A DNA stretch of 46,628 nt. Origin: Devosia sp. (GTDB lineage Bacteria > Pseudomonadota > Alphaproteobacteria > Rhizobiales > Devosiaceae). Shown piece by piece: positions 7,927 to 15,974 of this stretch. The notes beneath the pieces were generated by a model that was not told where the DNA came from, did no database searches, and saw only the letters and a list, made by a program, of their open reading frames with translations. A program made the translations under genes and the position numbers. Position 1 is the first letter of the stretch. Every line of letters begins with the position of its first letter. The stretch spans positions 1 through 46,628 of the forward strand of contig NZ_JACZKG010000033.1 of NCBI RefSeq assembly GCF_014860165.1. The letters run 5' to 3'.

Positions 7927-7942
7927 GGCGCCCAAAGGGCGC
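7894..7942. other. Two adjacent hairpins downstream of the lipoprotein gene
   Basis: GCGCCC (7928-7933) pairs with GGGCGC (7937-7942) over AAA. CCCCGATCC (about 7893-7901) pairs imperfectly with GGATCGAGGG (7914-7923). They follow the lipoprotein gene on the minus strand and could help end its transcript, although no run of T residues follows. Confidence 0.4.
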
Positions 7943-7971
7943 GTGCAGCATGGGGCGATGCTGCAATGCTG

Positions 7972-8244
7972 TTAGCCCTTCGGGCAGGTATCGCGATAAC
8001 GGCTGCCGTCGGCACGCTGGTAGATGCAGATGTCGCCGCTGCCGGAAACCTTGCCGATGACACTACCTGCTGCCGCACCGACCACTGCGCCAACGCCGGC
8101 ACCAACGGCCGTGCTCAACACCGTCCCGCCTGCCGCGGCACCAATGACACCGCCTCCAACTGCGCCCACGGCAGCACCCTGCTGGGTGGTGGTGCAGGCG
8201 GCCAACGAAAGTGCAGTTACGGCGATGATCAGGAATTTGTGCAT
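7972..8244 (-). CDS. Glycine-zipper lipoprotein
   Basis: A 90-residue envelope protein. The N-terminus MHKFLIIAVTALSLAAC is a lipoprotein signal with Cys17 as the lipidation site. Residues about 24-68 are an Ala/Gly/Val-rich stretch with repeated G-x-x-x-G spacing (VGAVGGG, GAGVGAVVGAAAG), typical of glycine-zipper 2TM-like domains related to SlyB/OsmB. The tail has the short motif Q-R-A-D-G-S-R-Y. Family members sit in the outer membrane or periplasm and respond to envelope stress; a precise role is unknown. It appears to be a single-gene unit. Confidence 0.85.
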   Translation of the reverse strand: MHKFLIIAVTALSLAACTTTQQGAAVGAVGGGVIGAAAGGTVLSTAVGAGVGAVVGAAAGSVIGKVSGSGDICIYQRADGSRYRDTCPKG

Positions 8245-8322
8245 GAGATACCCTCCAAGGAACTATCGAGGGCAAGAATGCGACACCCCCACCTTTGGTT
8301 CCGCGGGCACTTTAACAAATTT

Positions 8323-8703
8323 TTAGGATTCCCGGGGCGCCGGTCGCCAGACCAGCGCAGCACCCACGATCGCCAGCCAGCCGCCGATCATCGTAACTCC
8401 GCCCAGCGGCGCCGCGCCGGGGAATAGCCCCCGCCCCAGCCATTCGCGCATGCCCAGGTCGCCGATGAAGACACCCGTGCCAACCGCGAGCAGCACCGCG
8501 GCGATGCCGAGCATCCTGCCGCGCCCGGCCAGCGTAAGAGCCAACAGTGCCGGTCCATGCGCCAATGCTATGGCGGCTATGGCGCCAAGGTTGCGCGCGT
8601 CGCCACCATGCGATGCCGCCGCGGCCGACATTACCCCGATGGCGCCCAACAGCCCTGCCACCGCCAGCATTGCCCGTCGCCCAATCTCGCCTCTGTCGGT
8701 CAT
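8323..8703 (-). CDS. DUF423 family membrane protein
   Basis: A 126-residue integral membrane protein of the DUF423 (YgdD-like) family, with about four hydrophobic helices. The conserved pieces are LLGAIGVMSAAAASHG at the N-terminus, ALAHGPALLALTL in the middle and PLGGVTMIGGWL near the C-terminus. These small proteins have no established biochemical role. It is divergent from the MATE exporter at 8776 with a 72-base spacer. Confidence 0.88.
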   Translation of the reverse strand: MTDRGEIGRRAMLAVAGLLGAIGVMSAAAASHGGDARNLGAIAAIALAHGPALLALTLAGRGRMLGIAAVLLAVGTGVFIGDLGMREWLGRGLFPGAAPLGGVTMIGGWLAIVGAALVWRPAPRES

Positions 8704-8775
8704 GCCACTACCCTGCCCTCTTCCGCTACTTGGCGGTTTCCTCTAGATCAATGCCCCGCGAGTAGGACATTTCAG

Positions 8776-10188
8776 ATGAACGAGCCAGTCACGGCTGCGC
8801 CCGGCGCAGCCGATACAAGCCTTTCTGCCGCCAGCGGCTGGGGCGCCGAGCTGCGCGCGACCTTTGCCCTGGCATGGCCGCTGGTCATCGCCCAGCTGGC
8901 GCAGACCGCACTCACCACCACCGACGTCATCATGATGGGCTGGCTTGGGCCGCAGGCTCTCGCCGCCGGTACGCTTGCCACCACCTTTCTCATGCCCTTC
9001 CTGCTGCTCGGCATCGGCATCGTCGGCGCCGTAGCGCCGTTGATAGCCCAGGCGCGCGGCGCGCGGGACATCAAGGCCGTCCGCCGCATTGCCCGCCAGG
9101 GCTTCTGGGCCGCCATCCTGCTCGCCATCCTGTTGATTCCGGTGATCCTGCAAATCCGCCCGGTATTGCTGTGGCTGGGGCAAAACCCCGTGGTAACCGG
9201 CCGGGCCGAAGAGTACATCCAGATCGGCGTCTGGATGCTGTTTCCCGGGCTCGCAATCATCGTCCTGCGCTCCCTGCTGTCGGCGTTCGAGGCCACGCGG
9301 ATCATCCTCGCCATCACGCTCGGCGGGGTCCTGGTCAATGCCGTCGGCAATTACCTCCTGATGTTCGGCGTGCTGGGTCTGCCGCGGCTGGAACTGCGCG
9401 GCGCAGCCATCTCAACGGTGCTGACCAACATCGTCATGTTCGCCCTCATGCTGACCTATGTGCTGCGGCATCGCCGCTTCAAGCGCTTCCATGTGCTGCT
9501 GCGGTTCTGGAAACCCGACTGGCAGCGCTTCCGCGAGATTTTCCGCATCGGCACGCCCATCGGGCTGACGGTGCTTGCCGAAGTGGGCCTCTTCACCGCC
9601 GCGGCGCTGCTGATGGGGCGCATCGGCACCGATGAGATCGCGGCCCATGCCATCGCCCTGCAATGCGCATCCATGGCCTTCATGGTCCCACTGGGCCTGG
9701 GCATCGCCGCCACGGTCCGGGTCGGCAACGCCTATGGCCGCACCGACCCGGAGGGCATCCGCAAGGCCGCCTGGACCGCCTTCGCGCTTGGCGTCGGCTT
9801 CATGTCCCTCGCCAGCATCCTGTTCCTCACCATGGGGCCGGTCATCGTCACCTGGTTTCTCGATCCGCGCGTGCCCGAAAACACCAACGCCCTGACGCTG
9901 GCCGCGACCTTCCTCGTCGTCGCCGGGGTGTTCCAGCTGGTCGACGGCGCCCAGGTGGTGGCGGCGCATGCCCTGCGCGGGCTGAGCGACACCAAGATAC
10001 CCATGCTGCTGGCCATCCTGGGCTATTGGGGCGTCGGCCTGCCGACCTCTTACCTCCTCGGTCTCGTTCTTGGCTGGGGTGGCGTCGGCATCTGGATCGG
10101 GCTGGCAGCCGGCCTCGCCTTTGTCGCAGTCGTCCTCGTGACGCGTTTCGCCTTGCGCGAACGCCTGGGGCTGCTGCGCCCACGCTAA
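8776..10188 (+). CDS. MATE family multidrug efflux transporter
   Basis: A 470-residue cation-coupled exporter with twelve predicted helices in two similar halves. It belongs to the NorM branch: the first helix region reads LAWPLVIAQLAQTALTTTD-V, followed by the MMGWLGP and ALAAGTLATTF motifs. The second half has GTPIGLTVLAEVGLF and the A-A-H-A-I-A-L-Q region. I chose the ATG at 8776; the open frame extends upstream but that part is low-quality arginine-rich sequence. Substrates are typically cationic drugs and dyes. The stop overlaps the miaA stop on the other strand within CTAA at 10185-10188. Confidence 0.95.
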   Translation: MNEPVTAAPGAADTSLSAASGWGAELRATFALAWPLVIAQLAQTALTTTDVIMMGWLGPQALAAGTLATTFLMPFLLLGIGIVGAVAPLIAQARGARDIKAVRRIARQGFWAAILLAILLIPVILQIRPVLLWLGQNPVVTGRAEEYIQIGVWMLFPGLAIIVLRSLLSAFEATRIILAITLGGVLVNAVGNYLLMFGVLGLPRLELRGAAISTVLTNIVMFALMLTYVLRHRRFKRFHVLLRFWKPDWQRFREIFRIGTPIGLTVLAEVGLFTAAALLMGRIGTDEIAAHAIALQCASMAFMVPLGLGIAATVRVGNAYGRTDPEGIRKAAWTAFALGVGFMSLASILFLTMGPVIVTWFLDPRVPENTNALTLAATFLVVAGVFQLVDGAQVVAAHALRGLSDTKIPMLLAILGYWGVGLPTSYLLGLVLGWGGVGIWIGLAAGLAFVAVVLVTRFALRERLGLLRPR

Positions 10189-11078
10189 GGCGCGGCGCCG
10201 GCCAGCCCTCGACGCGGCCAGTCGCCAAACCGGTTGCGGAACCAGGTGCGCTGGCGCTTGGCATATTGCTGGGTCGCAATGGTCGCCAGCGCAATTGCCT
10301 CCTCGCGCTCCAGAGTACCATCCAGCCACTCGCCGATCTCGCGCACCCCGATAGCCTTCATCACCGGCAGCGACGGATCGAGCTGCAGTGATCGCAGCGC
10401 CACAACCTCCTCCACCGCCCCACCGCCGAACATCTGCTCGAACCGCAATGCGATGCGCTGCCGCAACACATCCCGCTCCGGGTCCAGCACCATGCGCTCC
10501 ACCAGGAAATCACCCAGCATTCCTGCGGCATGCTGGTTCTGAAAACCCGAAAGCCTGCGGCCCGTTGCCCGCTTCACGGCCAGGGCTCGTATCACCCGCT
10601 GCGGGTCCGCCACCTTGAGCCGCTCGGCCGTTTCCGGGTCTTCACGCTGCAACAGCGCCAGCCGCTGCGCCCCGTCCAGCGCCTGAATCTCTTGTTGAAC
10701 TTGAAGCACTATTTCGGCCGGAATCTCCGGAATGTCGGCGAATCCGTTTAGCAACGCGTCGAAGTAAAGCCCTGTACCGCCAACGAAAATCAGCGGCCGC
10801 CCCGGATCGGCACTCTCCATCACCGCCCGGACCGCGCTCAGCCACTGTCCCGTGGAAAATCGCGTTGCGGCCGGCACCGTTCCATAAAGCCGGTGCTCCG
10901 CCAGCCCCATCTCGGCATCGCTGGGCCGTGCCGTAACCACCTGCAGCGTATCATAGACCTGCATCGCATCGGCATTGACCACGATGCCGTCCTGCTCCCG
11001 GGCCATGGCAAGCGCCAGCGCCGACTTGCCGCTGGCAGTCGGACCCGCTATCAGGACGGCGCGCCTGCGGCCTCTCAC
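10185..11078 (-). CDS. miaA: tRNA dimethylallyltransferase
   Basis: This enzyme adds a dimethylallyl group to N6 of adenosine-37 in tRNAs reading UNN codons, which improves decoding. The 297-residue protein has the P-loop GPTASGKS (residues 12-19), then the family motifs NADAMQVYDTLQVVTARP, FVGGTGLYFDALL and QQYAKRQRTWFRNR near the C-terminus. I chose the GTG at 11078 because GGAGGT lies just before it (11088-11083) and the P-loop falls where expected; the open frame continues upstream without homology. The start lies only 24 bases from the divergent serB start. Confidence 0.95.
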   Translation of the reverse strand: MRGRRRAVLIAGPTASGKSALALAMAREQDGIVVNADAMQVYDTLQVVTARPSDAEMGLAEHRLYGTVPAATRFSTGQWLSAVRAVMESADPGRPLIFVGGTGLYFDALLNGFADIPEIPAEIVLQVQQEIQALDGAQRLALLQREDPETAERLKVADPQRVIRALAVKRATGRRLSGFQNQHAAGMLGDFLVERMVLDPERDVLRQRIALRFEQMFGGGAVEEVVALRSLQLDPSLPVMKAIGVREIGEWLDGTLEREEAIALATIATQQYAKRQRTWFRNRFGDWPRRGLAGAAP

Positions 11079-11102
11079 CCACACCTCCGAAAAGTAGACC
11101 TC

Positions 11103-11975
11103 ATGCCGGTTCTCTGCCTCATCGCCGATCCCGCTGATTCCGAACTCGATCCGGCGCTGGCTGCCGCCGTGATCAAGGAGACGGGCGGCGAGCTTAACTG
11201 GCTCAATCATTCCATTGCCTGCGAGATCATCGAGCCGAAGTCAACCGATGCCCTCGCCGCAGCCCGCGACGTCATCGGCGCCAGGCGCGTCGATGCCGCT
11301 CTGGTGCCGTCGGAACACCGCCGCAAGCAGATCCTCGTCGCCGACATGGATTCGACCATGATCAATGAGGAATGCATCGACGAACTGGCCGCGGCCCTCG
11401 GCATCAAGGCGCAGGTGGCCGATATCACCGACCGCGCCATGCGCGGCGAACTCGATTTCGGCCAGGCGCTGGATACCCGTGTCGCCCTGCTCAAGGGGCT
11501 CGAGCGCAAGGTGATCGAGGAAGTGCGCCGCGAGCAGATAACGCTTGCCCCTGGCGGTCGCGCCTTGGTGCAGACCATGAAGGAATATGGCGCCTATACC
11601 TCATTGGTCTCGGGTGGCTTCACCTTCTTCGCCGACTACTTCGCTAAACGTATCGGCTTCCACGAGGCCATCGCCAATGTGCTCGAATTCGATGACGACC
11701 GGCTCACCGGCACCGTGACCAAGCCCATCGTCGACAAGAACACCAAGCGCGAACGCCTCGCGGGCCTCGCCGCCGAGCGCAGCATCCCGCTCAGCCAGAC
11801 CATCGCTGTGGGCGACGGCGCCAATGACCTGGACATGCTCCGCATCGCCGGTTTCGGCGTGGCTCTGCACGCCAAGCCGGCCGTGGCGGCCGAGGCCGGC
11901 ATCCGCATCGACCATGGCGACCTGACGGCCCTGCTCTATCTCCAGGGCTACAGCGACGAAGAGATCGTGCGGTGA
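11103..11975 (+). CDS. serB: Phosphoserine phosphatase
   Basis: Catalyses the last step of serine synthesis, hydrolysing O-phosphoserine. The 290-residue protein has an N-terminal ACT-like region (about 1-70) and a HAD-type phosphatase domain. Nucleophile motif I is DMDSTMINEECIDELA (D81 nucleophile, D83 acid/base), motif II is the Ser in SLVSGGFTFF, and motif IV is GDGANDLDML (about 237-246). The ATG at 11103 fits other SerB N-termini (PVLCLIAD). The stop overlaps the next gene's GTG start (GTGA), so the two are translationally coupled. Confidence 0.96.
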   Translation: MPVLCLIADPADSELDPALAAAVIKETGGELNWLNHSIACEIIEPKSTDALAAARDVIGARRVDAALVPSEHRRKQILVADMDSTMINEECIDELAAALGIKAQVADITDRAMRGELDFGQALDTRVALLKGLERKVIEEVRREQITLAPGGRALVQTMKEYGAYTSLVSGGFTFFADYFAKRIGFHEAIANVLEFDDDRLTGTVTKPIVDKNTKRERLAGLAAERSIPLSQTIAVGDGANDLDMLRIAGFGVALHAKPAVAAEAGIRIDHGDLTALLYLQGYSDEEIVR

Positions 11976-12511
11976 GGCTTGAGACCGAGCGACTGGTCCT
12001 GCGCGAGTGGCGGGATGCAGATCGCCCGGTCTTCGCTGCTATCGTCGGCGATCCGCATGTCATGCGCTATTATCCGGCGACGAAGACGCCTGCCGAAGCC
12101 GATGCCTGGCTCGACACGATGATCGCCGGCCTGGCCGACGGCACCAGCGCGTTTCTCGCGGTGGAACGCCGCAGCGATGGGGCGATGCTGGGCCTCACCG
12201 GCACGGGCACGATCCACTTCGACATACCCACCGCACCAAAGCTCGAAATCGGCTGGCTGCTCGGCCAGCAATATTGGGGCCAGGGTTATGCCCCCGAAGC
12301 CGCCCGCGCGTCTCTGGCCCACGCCTTCGAAACACTGGGTGCACCCGAAGTTGTCGCCTTCACCGCCCGCATCAATCAACCAAGCCAGGCGGTAATGACC
12401 AAGATCGACATGGCCCGCGACCCTGCTGCCGATTTCGAGCATCCGAAGGTGCCGGTCGGCAATCGGCTTCGCCCACACGTGCTCTATCGCATCGCCAATC
12501 CCGCAACCTGA
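11972..12511 (+). CDS. GNAT family N-acetyltransferase (RimJ/RimL-like)
   Basis: A 179-residue acetyl-CoA-dependent acetyltransferase. It starts with the family's typical LETERLVLREWRDAD and has an acetyl-CoA-binding segment around E-I-G-W-L-L-G-Q-Q-Y-W-G-Q-G-Y-A-P-E-A. This marks the acetyltransferase-3 group that acetylates protein N-termini or amino-group small molecules. The GTG start overlaps the serB stop by four bases, so expression is probably coupled to serB. The substrate is unknown. Confidence 0.88.
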   Translation: MRLETERLVLREWRDADRPVFAAIVGDPHVMRYYPATKTPAEADAWLDTMIAGLADGTSAFLAVERRSDGAMLGLTGTGTIHFDIPTAPKLEIGWLLGQQYWGQGYAPEAARASLAHAFETLGAPEVVAFTARINQPSQAVMTKIDMARDPAADFEHPKVPVGNRLRPHVLYRIANPAT

Positions 12512-12528
12512 CCCCGGTAAACGACGAA

Positions 12529-12557
12529 GCCGGCGCATGCATGCAGCACGCGCCGGC
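12529..12557. terminator. Hairpin between convergent genes (possible bidirectional terminator)
   Basis: GCCGGCGC (12529-12536) pairs perfectly with GCGCCGGC (12550-12557) around a 13-base loop containing ATGCAT. It lies between the acetyltransferase and hflC stops. Both flanks have only short T-rich stretches, so termination strength is uncertain. Confidence 0.5.
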
Positions 12558-12589
12558 CTCGAGTTTCATTGCGACCTGGTGGCCGGCTT

Positions 12590-13675
12590 CTACTGAGCCG
12601 GCGCTGCCGCTGGCTCCTCGGTCGGAGCAGGCACCTCGGTCCCGACAGTCGGGGTCAGCTCTGAACCATCCTCGAGCGTAATGCTCGGAAGGGTGGTTTC
12701 CTCGATGCCGAGCCCGTCCAGTGCCGGCTCGTCAGTCGCCGGAGCCGTGATCGGGGCCGCGGTCGGCTGGATCGGCGCTGCCGGATTTGGATTGCCGGCC
12801 GGGATCTCGCCATTGGAGCCGAAGTAGCGGAAGAATTCGCTGTCGGGCGACAGCACCATCGTCGTGCCGGTATTGGCCAGCGCGTTGCGATAGGCTTCCA
12901 TCGAGCGGAAGAACTCGAAGAACTCCTCGTCCTGCCCATAGGCCGCAGCAAACAGCCGGTTGCGCTCGGCGTCGCCCGTACCACGGATGATCTCCGAGTC
13001 GCGGGTGGCCGCGGCCACGATCTCGACGGCCTGGCGGTCGGCGATGGCGCGCAGGCTCTGTGCCTGTTCCTGGCCACGAGCACGCAGCAACGCGGCTTCG
13101 GCAAGGCGTTCGGCACGCATACGCTCATAGGTCCGCTCGAACACGTCGGCAGCCAGATCGGTACGCAGGATGCGCACGTCGAGCACTTCGATGCCCAATT
13201 GCTCGACGTCCGGCCGGATCAGGTCACGGGCTTCGAGCATCATCTGCGGGCGCTGCTCGGACAGGGCCGCGTTGAATTCACGCAGACCGTAGACCTGACG
13301 CAGCACGGCAGCAAACCGGGTTGCGATACGGTCTTCCACCACAGCCAGTTGGCCCTGGGCCCGCTCGCGGAACAGGCGCGGATCGGTGATGCGATAGGTC
13401 AGAAACGCATCGACCTCGTAGAACGCGCCACCTGAAACCTGCACGCGCAGGTCACTGATATCCTGGCGCAGCAGCCGATCTTCAATGATCTGCACGCTGT
13501 CCACGAAGTCGGTCGGGATCTTGAAATAGATACCGGGCTCGGTGCGGATATCGGTGATCTGGCCGAAGCGGGTGACGATGGCCTGGTCGCGCTCGTTGAC
13601 CACATAGATCGACGAGAAGAACACGTAGAGCGCGGCGAGCAGGACGACGCCAATGATTATGAGACGATTGTTCAT
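12590..13675 (-). CDS. hflC: Membrane protease modulator HflC
   Basis: Partner of HflK; together they form the large membrane cage that surrounds and restrains the FtsH protease. The 361-residue protein has an N-terminal signal-anchor (about residues 5-24), then the SPFH/band-7 domain with VNERDQAIVTRFGQ and PGIYFKIP. The helical region around RTYERMRAERLAEAALLRA-R follows, with RGTGDAERNRLFAAAYGQD-E conserved. The last 75 residues are a Pro/Ala/Thr-rich tail that is longer than usual. It starts three bases after the hflK stop, so the pair is one operon. Confidence 0.96.
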   Translation of the reverse strand: MNNRLIIIGVVLLAALYVFFSSIYVVNERDQAIVTRFGQITDIRTEPGIYFKIPTDFVDSVQIIEDRLLRQDISDLRVQVSGGAFYEVDAFLTYRITDPRLFRERAQGQLAVVEDRIATRFAAVLRQVYGLREFNAALSEQRPQMMLEARDLIRPDVEQLGIEVLDVRILRTDLAADVFERTYERMRAERLAEAALLRARGQEQAQSLRAIADRQAVEIVAAATRDSEIIRGTGDAERNRLFAAAYGQDEEFFEFFRSMEAYRNALANTGTTMVLSPDSEFFRYFGSNGEIPAGNPNPAAPIQPTAAPITAPATDEPALDGLGIEETTLPSITLEDGSELTPTVGTEVPAPTEEPAAAPAQ

Positions 13676-13678
13676 GGC

Positions 13679-14779
13679 TCAGTTCCCCGTCGTCGTGGTG
13701 GTCGTGGCGCCGGGGCGCAGTTCGGGCAGCGGCAGATAGGGGATGACCCCCTGGCCATTGGCGCCGTTCTCGATCAGCACTTTCTCGGAACCACCAAGCA
13801 CTTCTTCCATCGTTTCGAGGAACAGCCGCTTGCGGGTCACTTCGGGGGCGTTGACATATTCGGCATAGATGGCGTTGAAGCGCTCGGCCTCACCGGTTGC
13901 TTCCTGCACCACGCGGTTGGTGTAGGCCGCCGCATCTTCGCGCAGGGCCGCGGCACGACCACGCGCATCGCCCAGCAGCGTATTGGCATAGGAGCGCGCT
14001 TCTTCCTGCACGCGGTCCTCGTCCTGCTCGGCGCGCTGCACTTCGTTGAATGCATCAGCCACTTCGGCCGGCGGCGCCGCACCTTCGATTGAAATCTGGC
14101 TCACGGCAACGCCAAGGCCATAGCTGTCGAGAATGGTCTGGGTGATGTCCTGGACCTGCGCTTCGATGCCGGCCTGGTCGTCGCGGAACACGTCATTGGC
14201 CGGACGACGTCCAACAACTTCACGCATGGCGCTCTCGGCCGCGTTGCGGACCATGTCTTCCGGATCCCGCACGTTGAACAGGTATTCGACCGGATTGGCC
14301 ACAGCCCAGAACACCGAGAAGCGAACATCCACGATGTTCTGGTCGCCCGAAAGCATCAGGCCATCGTCGCCGCTGCTGCGCGAACCGGCCGCTGCCGATC
14401 CGATCGTGGTCTGGTTCACCGTTACGGTGACGCGCTCGACGGTTTCGATCGGCCAGAGATGGAAATGCAGCCCGGGCATGGACAATTCGGGCTTGGGCGC
14501 GCCAAAGCGCAGTTCCACGCCGACTTCCTGCGGGTCGACCGTGTAGATCGAGTTCAGCGCCCAGAACGCCACGATGGCCAGCGCGCCACCGATCAGCGCC
14601 CAGCGACCGCCGGGGACGCCGCCGCGAAACTGATCGCGGCCGCGGTTAAGAATATCCTCGAGGCTGGGCGTATTGCCACCACCGGGACGCCGCGGATTAT
14701 TACCGCCACCAGGTGCCTGGCCCCAGGGTCCGCCATTATTATTGCGGCCACCCCCACCTCCGTTACTCTCCCACGGCAT
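13679..14779 (-). CDS. hflK: Membrane protease modulator HflK
   Basis: The first gene of the hflK-hflC pair. The 366-residue protein has the family's Gly/Asn-rich cytoplasmic N-terminus (about 5-40). One transmembrane anchor follows (around 60-82), then the periplasmic SPFH/band-7 domain (VDPQEVGVELRFG, PGLHFHLWPIETV) and the conserved helical arm (EVVGRRPANDVF, RVQEEARSYANTLLG). HflK and HflC form hetero-oligomers around FtsH. A likely promoter lies at 14817-14844, overlapping the end of folA. Confidence 0.96.
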   Translation of the reverse strand: MPWESNGGGGGRNNNGGPWGQAPGGGNNPRRPGGGNTPSLEDILNRGRDQFRGGVPGGRWALIGGALAIVAFWALNSIYTVDPQEVGVELRFGAPKPELSMPGLHFHLWPIETVERVTVTVNQTTIGSAAAGSRSSGDDGLMLSGDQNIVDVRFSVFWAVANPVEYLFNVRDPEDMVRNAAESAMREVVGRRPANDVFRDDQAGIEAQVQDITQTILDSYGLGVAVSQISIEGAAPPAEVADAFNEVQRAEQDEDRVQEEARSYANTLLGDARGRAAALREDAAAYTNRVVQEATGEAERFNAIYAEYVNAPEVTRKRLFLETMEEVLGGSEKVLIENGANGQGVIPYLPLPELRPGATTTTTTGN

Positions 14780-14816
14780 CGCGTCCCTTTCGGATAATTT
14801 CGTTTCGTTGAGGACT

Positions 14817-14844
14817 TATATAGGTAAGGCCTCCACCCGATCAA
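14817..14844 (-). promoter_or_regulatory. Probable promoter of hflK-hflC
   Basis: On the minus strand TTGATC (14844-14839) and TATATA (14822-14817) are separated by 16 bases, close to sigma-70 spacing. The -35 overlaps the folA stop codon, so hflK-hflC may be read both from here and by read-through from folA. Confidence 0.55.
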
Positions 14845-15365
14845 TGCGCCGCGTCCCGCCGCCGCTCGTACACTTTGACGCGGTAGGTTGCTTCGTCTCG
14901 GGGCGAAGGGGCCACCTCGGGCAGGTCGATCACCGTCCATTGCTCGGGCGCAATGGCGGGAAACCGCACGTCTCCCGACGGGCTGAGGTCGATATGGGTG
15001 ATGTAGAGCCGGTCCGCCCGCGCCATGATCTGGGCATAGAGCTCGCCACCACCGATGATCATGATTTCGTCAACGCCGTCGGCTTCGGCAATTTTGCCGG
15101 CCTCGGCCAGCGCCGTCTCGACGTCATGGAACACCAGCACGCCCTCCGGCTGATAGTCCCGCTGCCGGGTGATGACTATATTGGTTCGTCCCGGAAGCGG
15201 CTTGCCCACCGTCTCGAACTGCTTGCGACCCATGACGATGGGCTTGCCCATGGTGGTGCGTTTGAAGAACGCCATGTCCGAGGGCACGCGCCACGGGATG
15301 GTCTGGTCGCTGCCGATCACGCCATTTTCCGCGACGCCGGCAATCATGGCGATGCGCACGGTCAT
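14841..15365 (-). CDS. folA: Dihydrofolate reductase
   Basis: Reduces dihydrofolate to tetrahydrofolate with NADPH, regenerating the cofactor that ThyA oxidises. The 174-residue protein shows the DHFR fold motifs: IAMIAGVAENGVIGSDQTIP then W-R-V-P-S-D-M-A-F-F-K (substrate site, with Asp), VMGRKQFETVG (NADPH site), PLPGRTNIVITRQ and IIGGGELYAQ. The ATG at 15365 overlaps the stop of the upstream acetyltransferase (ATGA), so translation is coupled. It sits 1.5 kb downstream of thyA on the same strand. Confidence 0.97.
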   Translation of the reverse strand: MTVRIAMIAGVAENGVIGSDQTIPWRVPSDMAFFKRTTMGKPIVMGRKQFETVGKPLPGRTNIVITRQRDYQPEGVLVFHDVETALAEAGKIAEADGVDEIMIIGGGELYAQIMARADRLYITHIDLSPSGDVRFPAIAPEQWTVIDLPEVAPSPRDEATYRVKVYERRRDAAH

Positions 15366-15847
15366 GGGGCCCCCAGCTTGCGCAAGGCTTCGCCGTCGAC
15401 GCGCACCTTTGTCCATTCGTCCTGCATCACGCCACCCTGGCTCTTGTAGAATTCGATGCTCGGCTCGTTCCAGTCGAGCACCCACCACTCAAACCGCCCC
15501 AGCCCCTCGGCCACGCAGCGCTGCGCCAAGTTGACCAGCAGCGCCTTGCCGATGCCCTTGCCGCGCATGCTCGGGTCGACGAACAGGTCTTCCAGCCAGA
15601 TCCCGTGCCGCCCCTGGAAGGTAGAATAGGTGTAGAACCACAGCGTGAAGCCCACCGGCTCGCCCTGCCATTCGGCGATCTCGCAGAACACCTTGGGATC
15701 GGCGCCGAACAGATCGCGCACGATATCCGCCTCGGTCGCCTTGGCTTCGTGGCTCAGCTTCTCATATTCAGCCAGCGCGGCGATGAACTGGATAATGAGT
15801 GCGGCATCGCCAGCAGTGGCAGCGCGTATCTTGAGTTGGTCAGTCAT
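15362..15847 (-). CDS. GNAT family N-acetyltransferase (diamine acetyltransferase-like)
   Basis: A 161-residue acetyltransferase with a complete GNAT fold. Motif A reads FVDPSMRGKGIGKALL, and WLEDLFV precedes it. The C-terminal part with WNEPSIEFYKSQGG resembles spermidine/spermine and diamine acetyltransferases. The substrate is only a guess. Its stop overlaps the folA start. A pair of palindromic repeats lies just upstream (15865-15954). Confidence 0.9.
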   Translation of the reverse strand: MTDQLKIRAATAGDAALIIQFIAALAEYEKLSHEAKATEADIVRDLFGADPKVFCEIAEWQGEPVGFTLWFYTYSTFQGRHGIWLEDLFVDPSMRGKGIGKALLVNLAQRCVAEGLGRFEWWVLDWNEPSIEFYKSQGGVMQDEWTKVRVDGEALRKLGAP

Positions 15848-15864
15848 GGAACCTGCGGTGGCAC

Positions 15865-15954
15865 GACCTCATGGTTCGACGGGCTCACCATGAGGTCTGT
15901 TCGGGACTCATCGCTCAGGGAGACCTCATGGTGAGCCCGTCGAACCACAAGGTC
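15865..15954. repeat. Pair of inverted REP-like palindromic elements
   Basis: Two 33-base units, at 15865-15897 and 15922-15954, are near-exact reverse complements of each other, separated by 24 bases. The first is also an imperfect hairpin by itself (GACCTCATGG at one end, CCATGAGGTC at the other) with a centre of TTCGACGGGCTCA. Such palindromic units are widespread between genes in alphaproteobacterial genomes. They fill the gap between the acetyltransferase and the DUF4424 gene. Confidence 0.9.
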
Positions 15955-15974
15955 GGGTGCACTGAAGGTACGCC

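Noticed and set aside
8557..8775. A 73-residue N-terminal extension of the MATE exporter
   Set aside because: The extension is Arg/His/Cys-rich, overlaps the divergent DUF423 gene and precedes a normal MATE start at 8776.
14886..15847. Fusion of folA with the upstream acetyltransferase
   Set aside because: The folA frame is open upstream but in a different frame from the acetyltransferase. The ATGA overlap at 15362-15365 shows two separate coupled genes.
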